Assembly (NCBI RefSeq): GCF_001514115.1
Contig: NZ_KQ948454.1
Location: 231,634-295,633 of the forward strand
Source of the DNA: Streptomyces olivochromogenes
GTDB taxonomy: Bacteria > Actinomycetota > Actinomycetes > Streptomycetales > Streptomycetaceae
Length of the DNA stretch: 64,000 nucleotides
Direction of reading: 5' to 3'
Shown here: positions 19,574 to 27,993 of the stretch, one piece after another
Numbering within the stretch: position 1 is the first letter of the stretch
How the letters are laid out: each line of letters starts with the position of its first letter
Notes under the pieces: model-generated
The model's database searches: none
Seen by the model: the letters and a program-made list of their open reading frames with translations, nothing else
Told to the model about the DNA's origin: nothing
Program-made: the position numbers and the translations under genes

Positions 19574-20935
19574 TCAGCCCAGCGTCACCGTGGGCACCGG
19601 ATTGCTTCCGCTCCATGACGCGTTGAACCCGAACGTCACTGATCCGCCGTTCGGTACCGTTCCGTTGTAGGAGGCGTTCGCGCACGTCACCACCGCACCG
19701 GACTGGGTGCAGTCGGCGTTCCAGGCCTGAGTGATCCGCTGGCCCGCGCCGTAGGTCCAGTTCACCTTCCACGACGACAGCGCGGCCCCGGAACAGGCGA
19801 TCCTCACCTGCCCCGTGAACCCCGTGTTCCACTGGCTCTGGACGCTGTACGCCGCCGTGCAGGCACCCGTGGGCGGTGGTGTCGTGGTCCCGCCCAGCGA
19901 GCCCGCGATCGCGTAGTACGCCGGTTTCGGCACGTAGTTCTCGTCGTACGGGGTCGCCGCGCCGTAGCCGGAGAAGACGTCCGGGATCCAGGAGTCGGAG
20001 TCGGTGAAGCCCCAGACGGTGACGCCGTAGCACCGGGACACCGCCACGCACGCGTCGAACACGGACTTGTAGTCGGCGGCCTGCTGCGCCAGCTTCGTGC
20101 TGTCGGAGGGGAGTTGCATACGGATGTCCAGCTCCGTGATCGCCACGTCGACGCCGAGGTCGGCGAAGCGCTGGATGTTCTGCTGGAGCGTGGACGGCAC
20201 CTGGCCGAGGATGAGGTGGGCCTGGAGGCCGACCCCGTCGATCGGAACGCCGCGCTCCTTCAGCGACTTGACCAGGTTGTAGAGGGCGGTGCTCTTGGCG
20301 CCCACGCCCTCGACGTTGTAGTCGTTGATGTAGAGCTTGGCGCTCGGGTCGGCCGCGTGCGCCCAGGTCAGGGCCTGGGCGATGTAGTCGGAGCCGAGGC
20401 CGTTGTACCAGAGGGTCGAGCGGTAGGTGCCGTCCTCGTTGAAGGGCTCGTTCACCACGTCCCAGGCGGCCAGCTTGCCCTTGTAACGGGTGACCTCGGT
20501 GTTGATGTGGTCCTGGAGGAGGGCGCTGAGCTGGGCGGACGTCCAGGTGCCGTTCGTCAGCCAGCTCGGGTTCTGGCTGTGCCAGACCAGCGTGTGGCCG
20601 CGCACCTGCTGGTTGTGGGCCTGCGCGAAGGCCACGATCTGGTCGGCCTCGGCCCAGTTGTAGGTGCCCCGGGTGGGCTCGACGGTCTCCCACTTCATGG
20701 CGTTGCCGGGAGTGAGCGAGTTGAACTGGGCCCCGGCGATGTCGCCGTACGTCCCCGTCAGCTTGGACCCGGTGACGGCGGTGCCGATGACCTTGCCCTT
20801 GGCGGCGGCGAGGTCGCGCAGCGGGGTGTCGGCCGCGTGGGCGGTCGTTGCGACCGCGAGTAGGGCGCCCACCATCGCGCCGCCGGTGAGGAGCGCCGTG
20901 AGGCGCGCACGTAAGGAAGTTCGGGAGGTTCTCAT
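19574..20935 (-). CDS. Secreted GH10 endo-1,4-beta-xylanase with CBM2
   Basis: A 453-residue enzyme that cuts xylan outside the cell. A signal peptide ends near residue 34 (TAHA). The GH10 barrel covers about 37-345, with KWETVEPTRG, acid/base Glu163 (WDVVNEPFN) and nucleophile Glu268 (AITELDIR). A short linker (TTTPPPTG) leads to a family 2 carbohydrate-binding module (about 358-453) with paired cysteines and aromatic residues for cellulose or xylan binding. The ATG at 20935 has GGAGG 8 bases before it, and a xylanase-type operator overlaps this ribosome binding site. A LacI regulator lies directly upstream. Confidence 0.95.
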   Translation of the reverse strand: MRTSRTSLRARLTALLTGGAMVGALLAVATTAHAADTPLRDLAAAKGKVIGTAVTGSKLTGTYGDIAGAQFNSLTPGNAMKWETVEPTRGTYNWAEADQIVAFAQAHNQQVRGHTLVWHSQNPSWLTNGTWTSAQLSALLQDHINTEVTRYKGKLAAWDVVNEPFNEDGTYRSTLWYNGLGSDYIAQALTWAHAADPSAKLYINDYNVEGVGAKSTALYNLVKSLKERGVPIDGVGLQAHLILGQVPSTLQQNIQRFADLGVDVAITELDIRMQLPSDSTKLAQQAADYKSVFDACVAVSRCYGVTVWGFTDSDSWIPDVFSGYGAATPYDENYVPKPAYYAIAGSLGGTTTPPPTGACTAAYSVQSQWNTGFTGQVRIACSGAALSSWKVNWTYGAGQRITQAWNADCTQSGAVVTCANASYNGTVPNGGSVTFGFNASWSGSNPVPTVTLG

Positions 20936-20946
20936 TGCGGGTGCCT

Positions 20947-20959
20947 CCGAAAGTTTCGG
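20947..20959 (-). promoter_or_regulatory. Xylanase operator CCGAAACTTTCGG
   Basis: A palindrome CCGAAACTTTCGG (minus strand) begins 12 bases upstream of the xylanase start and partly covers the ribosome binding site. Its core CGAAACTTTCG is identical to the element I remember as a repressor site before Streptomyces xylanase genes. The adjacent LacI protein is the likely binder. Confidence 0.8.
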
Positions 20960-21035
20960 TCGTGCAACCGATTGACTTCGGAGAGTGTCAGGCCATGCGC
21001 CCCACTCGTCAATAACAGGAACAGCAATCCGTTCC

Positions 21036-22085
21036 CTATGCCGGAGCCGCCCCCGTACTGCTGCGCACCACCAGACTCGTCGCCAGCTCCACCCTGGTTC
21101 CCGCCGCCGGCCGCTCCTCGCGCCCCAGCTCCAGCACCAGCTTGGCCGCCGCCTCCGCCATCTCCGTCAGCGGCTGTCGTACGGTCGTCAGCGGCGGCCC
21201 GACCCAGCGCGCCACCGGCAGATCGTCGAACCCCACGACGCTCAGGTCCTCCGGGATGCGCAGGCCCAGCTCGCGGGCGGCCTCGTACAGGCCGAGCGCC
21301 TGGAGGTCGTTGCCGGTGAAGACGGCCGTCGGGCGGTCGGGGCGGCGCAGCAGGTCGAGGCCCAGCCGGTAGCCGTCCTCGTGGTGGAAGTTGCCGGTCC
21401 TGATCAGCTCCGGGTCCACCGGCAGTCCCGCCGTCTCCAGCGCCGCCCGGTATCCGTCGACGCGCGCACGGCTGCACATCATCCGAGAGGGCCCGCTGAT
21501 CGCGCCGATCCGCCGGTGCCCCAGGTCGACGAGATGGCGGGTCGCGGCCAGCCCGCCGTGCCAGTTGGTGGCGCCGATGGACGGCACGTCGTCGCCCGGG
21601 TCGCCCGCCGGGTCCATCACCACGAACGGGATGGACCTGCTGGTCAGCAGCGCGCGCTGGGACTCGTCCAGCCGGGACAGCACGAGGATCACGCCGTGCG
21701 GACGGCGGGCGGCGACCTGGTCGGCCCAGGTCCGCCCGGGGGTCAGCCGTCCCGCGCTCTCCGAGAGGACGACGCTCAGCCCCTCGTCCCGGGCCACGTT
21801 CTCGACGCCCCGGATCACCTCCATCGCCCAGGCGCTCTCCAACTCGTGGAAGACCACGTCGATGAGGGGCGAGCGGGCCGCCTCGGCCCGGCGGCGCCGG
21901 TAGCCGTACGCGCGCAGCAGCTCCTCGACCCGGGTGCGGGTGGCCGGGGCGACATCGGCCCGGCCGTTGAGCACCTTCGAAACAGTCGGAGCGGACACGC
22001 CGGCCTCCCGGGCGATCTCGGCGAGGGTCGCGGTACCCGAGGAACGGTCCGCCATCCGATTCTCCACGGGCTTCGCGGGATTCAT
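21036..22085 (-). CDS. LacI-family transcriptional regulator (xylanase-linked)
   Basis: A 349-residue LacI/GalR regulator. The N-terminal helix-turn-helix and hinge are TLAEIAREAGVSAPTVSKVLNGRADVAPATRTRVEELLRAYGY; the sugar-binding domain carries GLDLLRRPDRPTAVFTGNDLQALGLY and ends with LSVVGFDDLPVARWVGPPLTTVRQPL, both typical. The start is either the ATG at 22085 or the ATG at 22055 (MADRSSG). It lies 100 bases upstream of the xylanase gene on the same strand and probably represses it. Two operator-like repeats upstream suggest that it also controls itself. Confidence 0.93.
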   Translation of the reverse strand: MNPAKPVENRMADRSSGTATLAEIAREAGVSAPTVSKVLNGRADVAPATRTRVEELLRAYGYRRRRAEAARSPLIDVVFHELESAWAMEVIRGVENVARDEGLSVVLSESAGRLTPGRTWADQVAARRPHGVILVLSRLDESQRALLTSRSIPFVVMDPAGDPGDDVPSIGATNWHGGLAATRHLVDLGHRRIGAISGPSRMMCSRARVDGYRAALETAGLPVDPELIRTGNFHHEDGYRLGLDLLRRPDRPTAVFTGNDLQALGLYEAARELGLRIPEDLSVVGFDDLPVARWVGPPLTTVRQPLTEMAEAAAKLVLELGREERPAAGTRVELATSLVVRSSTGAAPA

Positions 22086-22143
22086 GGGCGCGATCGTATC
22101 CCCGGGTGCACGCCGGGCGACCCCTCTCCGACCTCAGTAAGGT

Positions 22144-22177
22144 CCGTAACATTCGGAGACTGGCGAGAAACATTCGG
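22144..22177 (-). promoter_or_regulatory. Two operator-like repeats upstream of the LacI gene
   Basis: CCGTAACATTCGG (plus strand, 22144-22156) and GAGAAACATTCGG (22165-22177) share ten of 13 bases with each other and resemble the xylanase operator. Their starts are 21 bases apart, two helical turns, so two dimers could bind on one face. They lie 59-92 bases before the LacI start codon. Confidence 0.6.
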
Positions 22178-22197
22178 CCACCGTGGGAACCGACGGC

Positions 22198-24423
22198 TCA
22201 CTTCACGCGCACCTCGCACCGCATCCGCCGCTCCCGGCCCACCACCCGCTCGGGCCCGGTCAGTGTCACCGGCACCGCGTACCGCACCTCGCCCTCGGCG
22301 CTGGACGCCCCCAACCGCAGCTCCAGCTCCCCCGGTTCGACGATCCGGTCGCCGTCCGGGCCGGTGTACGCGGCCAGGTCCGCCGGGACCGTGAAGTGGA
22401 CCTCCGCCGACGCGCCCGCCTCCAGCGGCACCCGCGCGTAGCCCACCAGCCGGGCCACCGGCCGCGCCACCTTGCCGACCGGGTCGTGGAGATAGAGCTG
22501 CACGACCTCGGTTCCGGCCCGCTCCCCCGTGTTGCGGACGGTCAGCCGCAGGGTCGTCTCGCCGTCCGTCGGGAACGCGGTGTCGTCGACCGACGGCGTC
22601 TGCCAGTCGTAGGTCGTGTAGGACAGCCCGTGTCCGAACGGGAACAGCGGCGTCGGGTCGAGGTTGCTGGCCTCGCCGCGCTGTCCGAGCGGCGGGGCGA
22701 GATACGTCCACGGCTGCCCGGCCCGCTCGCGCGGCACGCTCACCGGGAGCCGCCCCGACGGGTTCACCCGCCCGGACAGCACCCCGGCCACCGCGGGACC
22801 CCCCTCCTGTCCCGCGAAGAACGCCTGCACCACCGCCGCGCACCGGTCCGCCCAGCGCCCGAGCGCGTACGGCCGCCCCGACAACACCACCAGCACGACC
22901 GGTGTCCCGGAGGCCAGCGTCTTGTCGACCAGTTCTCCCTGTCCCTCGGGCAGTTCGAGATCGGCCGCGTCGCACCCCTCGCCCGAGGTGCCCCGCCCGA
23001 ACAGCCCCGAGCGGTCGCCGACCGCGACCACGCACACGTCGGCGGCCACCGGATCGTCGGTGAACTCCACGTCCGGCAGCTCGGCGCGCAGCGCCTCCAG
23101 CAGCGTCGGCACGTCCACCCCCATCTCGACCTCGGGGTGGTCGAGGAGGACATGGCGGGGGAAGGTGTAGCAGCCGAGCATGGCCGCGGGATCGTCGGCG
23201 AGCGGACCGAGCACGGCGATCCGCCGCACCCCGGACGCCAGCGGCAACGTACCCCCGTTGGCCAGCAGGACGACCGACTCCTCCGCCAGCTGCCGGGCCA
23301 GCGTCCGCATGTGCGGCGGATCGAGATCGGCGGAAGCGGAGTCGGCGGGCGGCGCCCAGTCGGGATCCAGCAGCCCCAGTTCGCACTTCTGCGTCAGCAC
23401 CCGCAGCGCGGCCCGGTCCACGAACTCCTCGTTGAGGGGCCCGGCGCCGTAGCAGCGCACGGCGGGCAGTTCGACGTCCACGCCCGCCGCGAGCGCGAGC
23501 CCGGCCGCCCCGGCGGGCGAGTCGGTGAGCCCGTGCGCTGTCTCCAGGAAGGACACCCCGAAGTAGTCGGCCACGACCGTGCCGGTGAACTGCCACTCCT
23601 CCCGCAGGAGTTCGGTGAGTAGTCGGCGGTGCGCGTGGGCGGGCAGCCCGTCGAGGTCGTTGTACGAGGCCATCACCGACCGCGCGCCGCCCTCCCGTAC
23701 GGCCATTTCGAACGGTGGCAGGATGACGTCCGCCAGTTCGCGCGGGCCGAGCGAGGCGGGCGCGTGGTTGCGGGCGCCGCGGGAGGCCGAGTAGCCGGCG
23801 AAGTGCTTGAGGGTGGCGACGACACCCGCCGACTCCAGGCCCTGGACATAGGCGGTGCCGACGGTCGCCACGAGGTAGGGGTCCTCTCCGATCGACTCCT
23901 CCGTGCGGCCCCAGCGGGGATCGCGTACGACGTCGAGGACCGGGGCGAGGCCCTGGTGGACGCCGACCGAGCGCATCGAGGCGCCGATCGCCGCCGCCAT
24001 CTCCTTCACCAGGGCCGGGTCGAAGCTCGCGCCCCAGGCGAGCGGGGTCGGGAAGACGGTCGCCCGCCAGGCCGTGAACCCGGTGAGGCACTCCTCGTGG
24101 GCGAGCGCCGGCAGCCGGAAGCGGTTCGCGGAGCGGATGCGTTCCTGGAGGGAGGCGAGGCGGGCGGCGCCCTCGGCCGGGTCGACCGGCGCGGTGCCGA
24201 AGGGGCGGGTCAGCTGGCCGAGCCCGTGCGGGAGCAGCCGCGTCAGGTCGATGTCCTCGGACAGGGCGTGCTGCAGCGGCGCCATGTCCCGGCCCGGGGT
24301 CTCGTTCGAGCCGGGCCACACGCTGTAGAGCTGGGCGACCTTCTCTTCCGTGGTCATACGGGCGAGCAGGTCGGCGGCGCGGACGCCTGCGGGCAGAGCC
24401 GGGTCCTGCCAGGGGTCGGTCAT
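22198..24423 (-). CDS. bxlA: GH3 beta-xylosidase (BxlA-type)
   Basis: A 741-residue glycoside hydrolase family 3 enzyme without a signal peptide, so it acts in the cytoplasm on imported xylobiose or xylo-oligosaccharides. The N-terminal barrel includes VATLKHFAGYSASRGARNHAP (about 202-222) and the nucleophile Asp286 in GTVVADYFGV. The second domain follows (VVLLANGGTLPLASGVRRIAVLGPLADDPAAMLG), and a C-terminal fibronectin-III-like domain contains GLSYTTYDW and RNTGERAGTEVVQLYLHDP. I chose the ATG at 24423 (MTDPWQDPAL) rather than the frame to 24462. It is the last gene of the transporter operon. Beta-glucosidase activity is possible, but the context favours xylosidase. Confidence 0.88.
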   Translation of the reverse strand: MTDPWQDPALPAGVRAADLLARMTTEEKVAQLYSVWPGSNETPGRDMAPLQHALSEDIDLTRLLPHGLGQLTRPFGTAPVDPAEGAARLASLQERIRSANRFRLPALAHEECLTGFTAWRATVFPTPLAWGASFDPALVKEMAAAIGASMRSVGVHQGLAPVLDVVRDPRWGRTEESIGEDPYLVATVGTAYVQGLESAGVVATLKHFAGYSASRGARNHAPASLGPRELADVILPPFEMAVREGGARSVMASYNDLDGLPAHAHRRLLTELLREEWQFTGTVVADYFGVSFLETAHGLTDSPAGAAGLALAAGVDVELPAVRCYGAGPLNEEFVDRAALRVLTQKCELGLLDPDWAPPADSASADLDPPHMRTLARQLAEESVVLLANGGTLPLASGVRRIAVLGPLADDPAAMLGCYTFPRHVLLDHPEVEMGVDVPTLLEALRAELPDVEFTDDPVAADVCVVAVGDRSGLFGRGTSGEGCDAADLELPEGQGELVDKTLASGTPVVLVVLSGRPYALGRWADRCAAVVQAFFAGQEGGPAVAGVLSGRVNPSGRLPVSVPRERAGQPWTYLAPPLGQRGEASNLDPTPLFPFGHGLSYTTYDWQTPSVDDTAFPTDGETTLRLTVRNTGERAGTEVVQLYLHDPVGKVARPVARLVGYARVPLEAGASAEVHFTVPADLAAYTGPDGDRIVEPGELELRLGASSAEGEVRYAVPVTLTGPERVVGRERRMRCEVRVK

Positions 24424-24477
24424 GTAACTCCTCACGTATACAAGGCGGTAAGGCCGCCTCATAGGGCGGTAAGGCCG

Positions 24478-25374
24478 TCAGCCCTTGGTCGCGCCGAGCG
24501 TGATGCCGCCGATCAGCTGTCGTTCGGCGACCGCGTAGAAGGCCAGGGCGGGCGCCATGGCGAGGACCAGGTACGCGAAGATGCGGGCCAGGTCGGAGGC
24601 GTACTGGCCCTGGAACTGCTGGATGCCGACGGGGACGGTCCACCAGGTGGGTTCGCTGAAGACGAGCAGCGGGAGCAGGAAGTTGTTCCAGCTGCCCACG
24701 ATGGCGAGGACGGAGACGGTGCCGAGCGCCGGGCGGGCCAGCGGCAGCAGGATGCGCCAGAAGAAGCCGAACGGGGAGCAGCCGTCGAGGGTGGCGGCCT
24801 CCTCCAGTTCGCCGGGGATCTCCCGGAAGAAGCCGCGCAGGATGACGATCGTCATGGGCAGGCCGAACGCGGCCTGGGGCAGGATCACACCCCAGGGGTT
24901 GTCCAGCAGTCCGAAGGTGCGCAGCAGGATGAACAGCGGCAGGATCGCCACCGCGAAGGGGAACATCAGCCCCATCGTGAAGACGGTGAAGAGCACTTCC
25001 CTGCCCCGGAAGGCGAACCGGGCGAGCGCGTAGGCGGCGAGCGCCGACGCCCCCACGGTCAGCAGGGCGGTGGCGACCGCGATGAGGGTGCTGCTGCCGA
25101 CGGACCGCCAGAACGGTCCCGAGCCGAGCAGCGAGGTGTAGTTCGAGGTCACCCAGGGGTGGGGAAGGCCGAAGGTGTTGCTGGAGAGCTGGTCGGTGGA
25201 CTTGAAGCCGGAGACCAGGGCGTACAGCAGTGGGGTCACCATGACCGCGCCGACCAGCCACAGGGTCACGTACACGGGCAGCGTGCGCAGCCTGCGACGG
25301 CGTACGACACTCTTCGGGACCGTGTTCTTCGGGACCGTGTTGTCCCCGACCGTGCTCTTCACGACCGCGCTCAT
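24478..25374 (-). CDS. bxlG: Carbohydrate ABC transporter permease (BxlG-type)
   Basis: A 298-residue MalG-type membrane permease with six predicted helices. The cytoplasmic coupling motif is EEAATLDGCSPFGFFWRILLPLARP. The ATG at 25374 overlaps the stop of the preceding permease gene by 4 bases (ATGA). The first 25 residues contain a small imperfect repeat (NTVPKNTVPK), encoded by a duplicated GGACCGTGTT-type segment. With the other permease and the binding protein it would import xylobiose-type sugars; the ATPase is not in the operon and is probably the shared MsiK. Confidence 0.93.
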   Translation of the reverse strand: MSAVVKSTVGDNTVPKNTVPKSVVRRRRLRTLPVYVTLWLVGAVMVTPLLYALVSGFKSTDQLSSNTFGLPHPWVTSNYTSLLGSGPFWRSVGSSTLIAVATALLTVGASALAAYALARFAFRGREVLFTVFTMGLMFPFAVAILPLFILLRTFGLLDNPWGVILPQAAFGLPMTIVILRGFFREIPGELEEAATLDGCSPFGFFWRILLPLARPALGTVSVLAIVGSWNNFLLPLLVFSEPTWWTVPVGIQQFQGQYASDLARIFAYLVLAMAPALAFYAVAERQLIGGITLGATKG

Positions 25375-26387
25375 CGGTTCGCTCGCATGGTGGTGATGGC
25401 TCCCTCTGTGTCGCGGCGCAGCACGAAACGCTGGTAGGCGAGGGCGAAGACGAGGCTGATCAGGAACATCGCCACGCTGATCGCGCTGGCGTATCCCATC
25501 TGGTAGCGCTTGAAGCCGTACTGGAACATGCTGATGACCATGGTTTCGGAGTGGTGGTCGGGACCGCCCGCGGAGATCACCCACACCAGGTCGAAGAGCT
25601 GGATGGCGCCGATCACGGACAGGAACACGCTGATCCGCAGGGTCGGCGCGAGCAGCGGGAGCGTGACGTGGCGGAAGCGCTGCCAGCTGCCGGCGCCGTC
25701 GATGCGTGCCGCCTCGTGCAGCTCCGCCGGGATGCCCTGGAGGCCTGCCAGGTAGAGCATCATGTGGAAGCCGAAGTACTTCCAGGTCATGACCAGGAAG
25801 AGGGTGGGCAGGACGGTGTTCTGGCCCGCGAACCAGAGCCCGCCCAGGCCGTCGAGACCGACCGCGCCGAGGATCTTGTCGGCGAGTCCGTCGCCCGGCG
25901 CGAAGATCATGCTGAACAGCACGCCGGTGATGACCTCGGACAGGATGTACGGCGCGAAGAACAGCATCCGGTAGACGGCCCGGCCGCGCAGTCTCTGGTT
26001 GAGCAGCACGGCCATGGCGAGCGCGAACGGCAGCTGGAGGACGAGGGAGAAGGCGATGAGCAGGAAGCCGCGCCACAGGTCCCCGAGGAACACCGGGTCG
26101 TGGAAGAGCCGGGTGTAGTTGTCGAACCCCACGGAGTCGGTGGGCGAGCCGAATCCGCCCCAGTTGAAGAAGCTGACGTAGAAGGCGTAGCCCATCGGCA
26201 GGAGGACGAGCATCCCGAACAGGGCGAGCGCCGGGACCGTGAAGACGAAGGCCGCGAACCAGTCGCGCACGCGCCGCAGGGCGGGACGGCGGGGCCCGCC
26301 GCCCGGTGAAACGGCCGTCGCGCCGGTCGGCTTGCCGAGATCGGGCACATACGTCGACGTGGTCGAGGCCGAGGTCGAGTGCGTCAT
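25371..26387 (-). CDS. bxlF: Carbohydrate ABC transporter permease (BxlF-type)
   Basis: A 338-residue MalF-type permease. After a 45-residue cytoplasmic tail come six predicted helices, from FAAFVFTVPALALFGMLVLL to the C-terminal SVAMFLISLVFALAYQRF. The EAA loop reads ELHEAARIDGAGSWQRFRHVTLPLL. It starts 9 bases after the binding-protein gene and overlaps the next permease gene by 4 bases, so the three are one transcription and translation unit. Confidence 0.93.
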   Translation of the reverse strand: MTHSTSASTTSTYVPDLGKPTGATAVSPGGGPRRPALRRVRDWFAAFVFTVPALALFGMLVLLPMGYAFYVSFFNWGGFGSPTDSVGFDNYTRLFHDPVFLGDLWRGFLLIAFSLVLQLPFALAMAVLLNQRLRGRAVYRMLFFAPYILSEVITGVLFSMIFAPGDGLADKILGAVGLDGLGGLWFAGQNTVLPTLFLVMTWKYFGFHMMLYLAGLQGIPAELHEAARIDGAGSWQRFRHVTLPLLAPTLRISVFLSVIGAIQLFDLVWVISAGGPDHHSETMVISMFQYGFKRYQMGYASAISVAMFLISLVFALAYQRFVLRRDTEGAITTMRANR

Positions 26388-26396
26388 CGCCGGCCG

Positions 26397-27707
26397 CTAG
26401 CTCTTCTCGCTCTTGGCGACCTGGGTCACCGAACGCGTGACCTGCTCGGGCGACTTGGAGCCCGCGATGAGCGCGGCGACGCTGTCGTTGATCTCCTGGC
26501 CGACGGCGGGGGCGTAGGCCTGGTCGAGGTAGAGCTGGAAGCCGGTGGCGTTGTTCAGGGCGTCCGACACGGCGGTGAGGTTGGGGTCGGTCAGCGCGGG
26601 GCGCGCGTCCTTGGACACCGGTATCAGGCCGGTCTCCTTGACGAGGGTCTCGGCGAACTGCTTCTCGGCGAAGAACTTCAGGAACTCCACCGCCGCGTCC
26701 GGCGCCCCCTTGCGCACCGCGTGGCCGCCGCCCCCGCCGAACACCTCGGTGAGCGCGCCCTTTCCGCCCTCCACGGAGGGGAAGGAGAAGAAGCCGAGAT
26801 CGGCGCCGAGGCCCTTGCCGGACGACTTCTCGACGCTCGGCGCCCACTGGCCCATCAGCTCCATGGCCGCCTTGCCGTTGCCCATGGTGGCGGCCTGGCC
26901 GTTGGGCTCGGAGTAGGCGGCGCCGAGGACCCCCTTCTGGAAGGGTTCGAGCGCGACGAGGTCCTTGAGGTGCTGGCCGGCCGTGACGAACCCGGCGCCG
27001 GTGAAGTCGGCGTCGGTGGCGGCCTTCTGCATCGCCTCCAGTCCGGCGACGCGCATCGACAGGTACGCCCAGTAGTACATGCCGGGCCACTTCTCCTTGC
27101 CGGCCAGCGCGATGGGCGTGATCCCGGCGCTCTTGAGTGCCTTGACGGCGTCGAGGTAGCCGGACCAGGTGGTGGGCGGGGTGTCGATCTTGGCCTTCTT
27201 GAAGAGCGCCTTGTTGTACCAGAAGCCGACCATGCCGATGTCGAACGGGACCGCGTACGTCTTCTTGTCGAACTGGTAGGCCGCCAGCGAGGCGGGCACA
27301 TAGTCCTTCGTCCAGGAGGCGGTCTTGTCGGTCAGGTCCTCGACCAGACCCGCGTCGATCTGCTGCTTGAGGACTCCGCCGCCCCAGGTGTGGAAGACGT
27401 CCGGCAGTTTCCCGGACGTGGTCAGCGCGGTCATCTTGGACTTGTACGCCTCGTTCTCCAACGTGACGATCTTGACCTTCACATCCGGGTGCGCGGCCTC
27501 GAAGTCCTTGGCGCGCTGGGCCCACAGCTTCTTCGCCGGGTCGGTGGTGGTGATGTTCCACCACTCGATCGTGGTCTTGCCCGAACTGTTCCCGCTGTCG
27601 GAGGAACCGCACGCACTCAGGGCGGCCGCCCCCAGTCCGGTCGCCGCGGATGCCGCCAGGAACCTCCGGCGGGAGAAAGAGGTGTAGGTGTCGCCCAACG
27701 CTCGCAT
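26397..27707 (-). CDS. bxlE: Xylobiose-type ABC transporter substrate-binding lipoprotein (BxlE-type)
   Basis: A 436-residue extracellular solute-binding protein of family 1. The signal combines a twin-arginine motif (SRRRFLAA, residues 12-19) with a lipobox (LSAC, cysteine near 33), so it is probably a Tat-exported lipoprotein. Binding-domain features include IEWWNITTTDPAKKLW, YAVPFDIGMVGFWYNKALFKKA and GGGGGHAVRKGAPD. Sugar specificity for xylobiose is inferred from its place between a LacI gene and a GH3 enzyme, the bxlEFGA arrangement of Streptomyces. It is the first structural gene, behind a clear palindrome. Confidence 0.9.
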   Translation of the reverse strand: MRALGDTYTSFSRRRFLAASAATGLGAAALSACGSSDSGNSSGKTTIEWWNITTTDPAKKLWAQRAKDFEAAHPDVKVKIVTLENEAYKSKMTALTTSGKLPDVFHTWGGGVLKQQIDAGLVEDLTDKTASWTKDYVPASLAAYQFDKKTYAVPFDIGMVGFWYNKALFKKAKIDTPPTTWSGYLDAVKALKSAGITPIALAGKEKWPGMYYWAYLSMRVAGLEAMQKAATDADFTGAGFVTAGQHLKDLVALEPFQKGVLGAAYSEPNGQAATMGNGKAAMELMGQWAPSVEKSSGKGLGADLGFFSFPSVEGGKGALTEVFGGGGGHAVRKGAPDAAVEFLKFFAEKQFAETLVKETGLIPVSKDARPALTDPNLTAVSDALNNATGFQLYLDQAYAPAVGQEINDSVAALIAGSKSPEQVTRSVTQVAKSEKS

Positions 27708-27728
27708 CGCACACCTTCCGGAAGAGAG

Positions 27729-27742
27729 CCGATAATTATCGG
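27729..27742. promoter_or_regulatory. Perfect 14-bp palindrome upstream of bxlE
   Basis: CCGATAATTATCGG is a perfect palindrome 22 bases before the bxlE start codon. A weaker relative, CTGACAAATATCGG, matching at 11 of 14 positions, lies at 27790-27803. The position suits a repressor operator, most likely for the LacI protein encoded just upstream. Confidence 0.75.
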
Positions 27743-27751
27743 CCGAGTGCG

Positions 27752-27764
27752 CCGGAAGTTACGG
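27752..27764. promoter_or_regulatory. Xylanase-operator-like site upstream of bxlE
   Basis: CCGGAAGTTACGG (minus strand CCGTAACTTCCGG) fits the 13-base pattern CCGWAACWTTCGG seen at the xylanase gene and the first LacI gene. It lies 10 bases beyond the perfect palindrome, so two different regulators could meet here. Confidence 0.5.
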
Positions 27765-27826
27765 GGGTACGCCAGACGTGTCAACGCCCCTGACAAATAT
27801 CGGCAGTTCTTCACGCGCGGGCCGAT

Positions 27827-27888
27827 GGGGGCTGCTCGCGCCCCGCGGCGGAGCCGCTGATGTACACAGCCCCGCGCCCCTTCGGGCG
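27827..27888 (-). repeat. Dispersed intergenic repeat, copy A1
   Basis: This segment is nearly identical, in inverse orientation, to the stretch at 32414-32479 and includes CTGTGTACATCAGCGGCTCC. It can form hairpins and lies between bxlE and its upstream regulator gene. Confidence 0.8.
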
Positions 27889-27899
27889 CGCCGGGATCA

Positions 27900-27937
27900 G
27901 CGCCCCTTCAGGGGCGCGAGGAACTGCGCGACCGGCC
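27900..27937 (+). repeat. Dispersed intergenic repeat, copy A2
   Basis: A small hairpin (GCGCCCC-TTCA-GGGGCGC) followed by GAGGAACTGCGCGACC. The same plan occurs at 36945-36970 and 63562-63598. It lies just downstream of the second LacI gene's stop. Confidence 0.75.
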
Positions 27938-27993
27938 ACGAATCACCCGCAGCCGCCGAACCGCCCTCGAACACCCCGCCCCTGCCGCGCCCC

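Noticed and set aside
22082..25261. Open frame of 1059 codons opposite in phase to the GH3 gene
   Set aside because: Same strand but a different frame from the clear GH3 and permease genes; no recognisable domain.
24478..27714. Single frame of 1078 codons on the minus strand through the transporter operon
   Set aside because: Only the last 298 codons are a real permease. The upstream part runs through two other genes in the wrong frame and gives arginine-rich nonsense.
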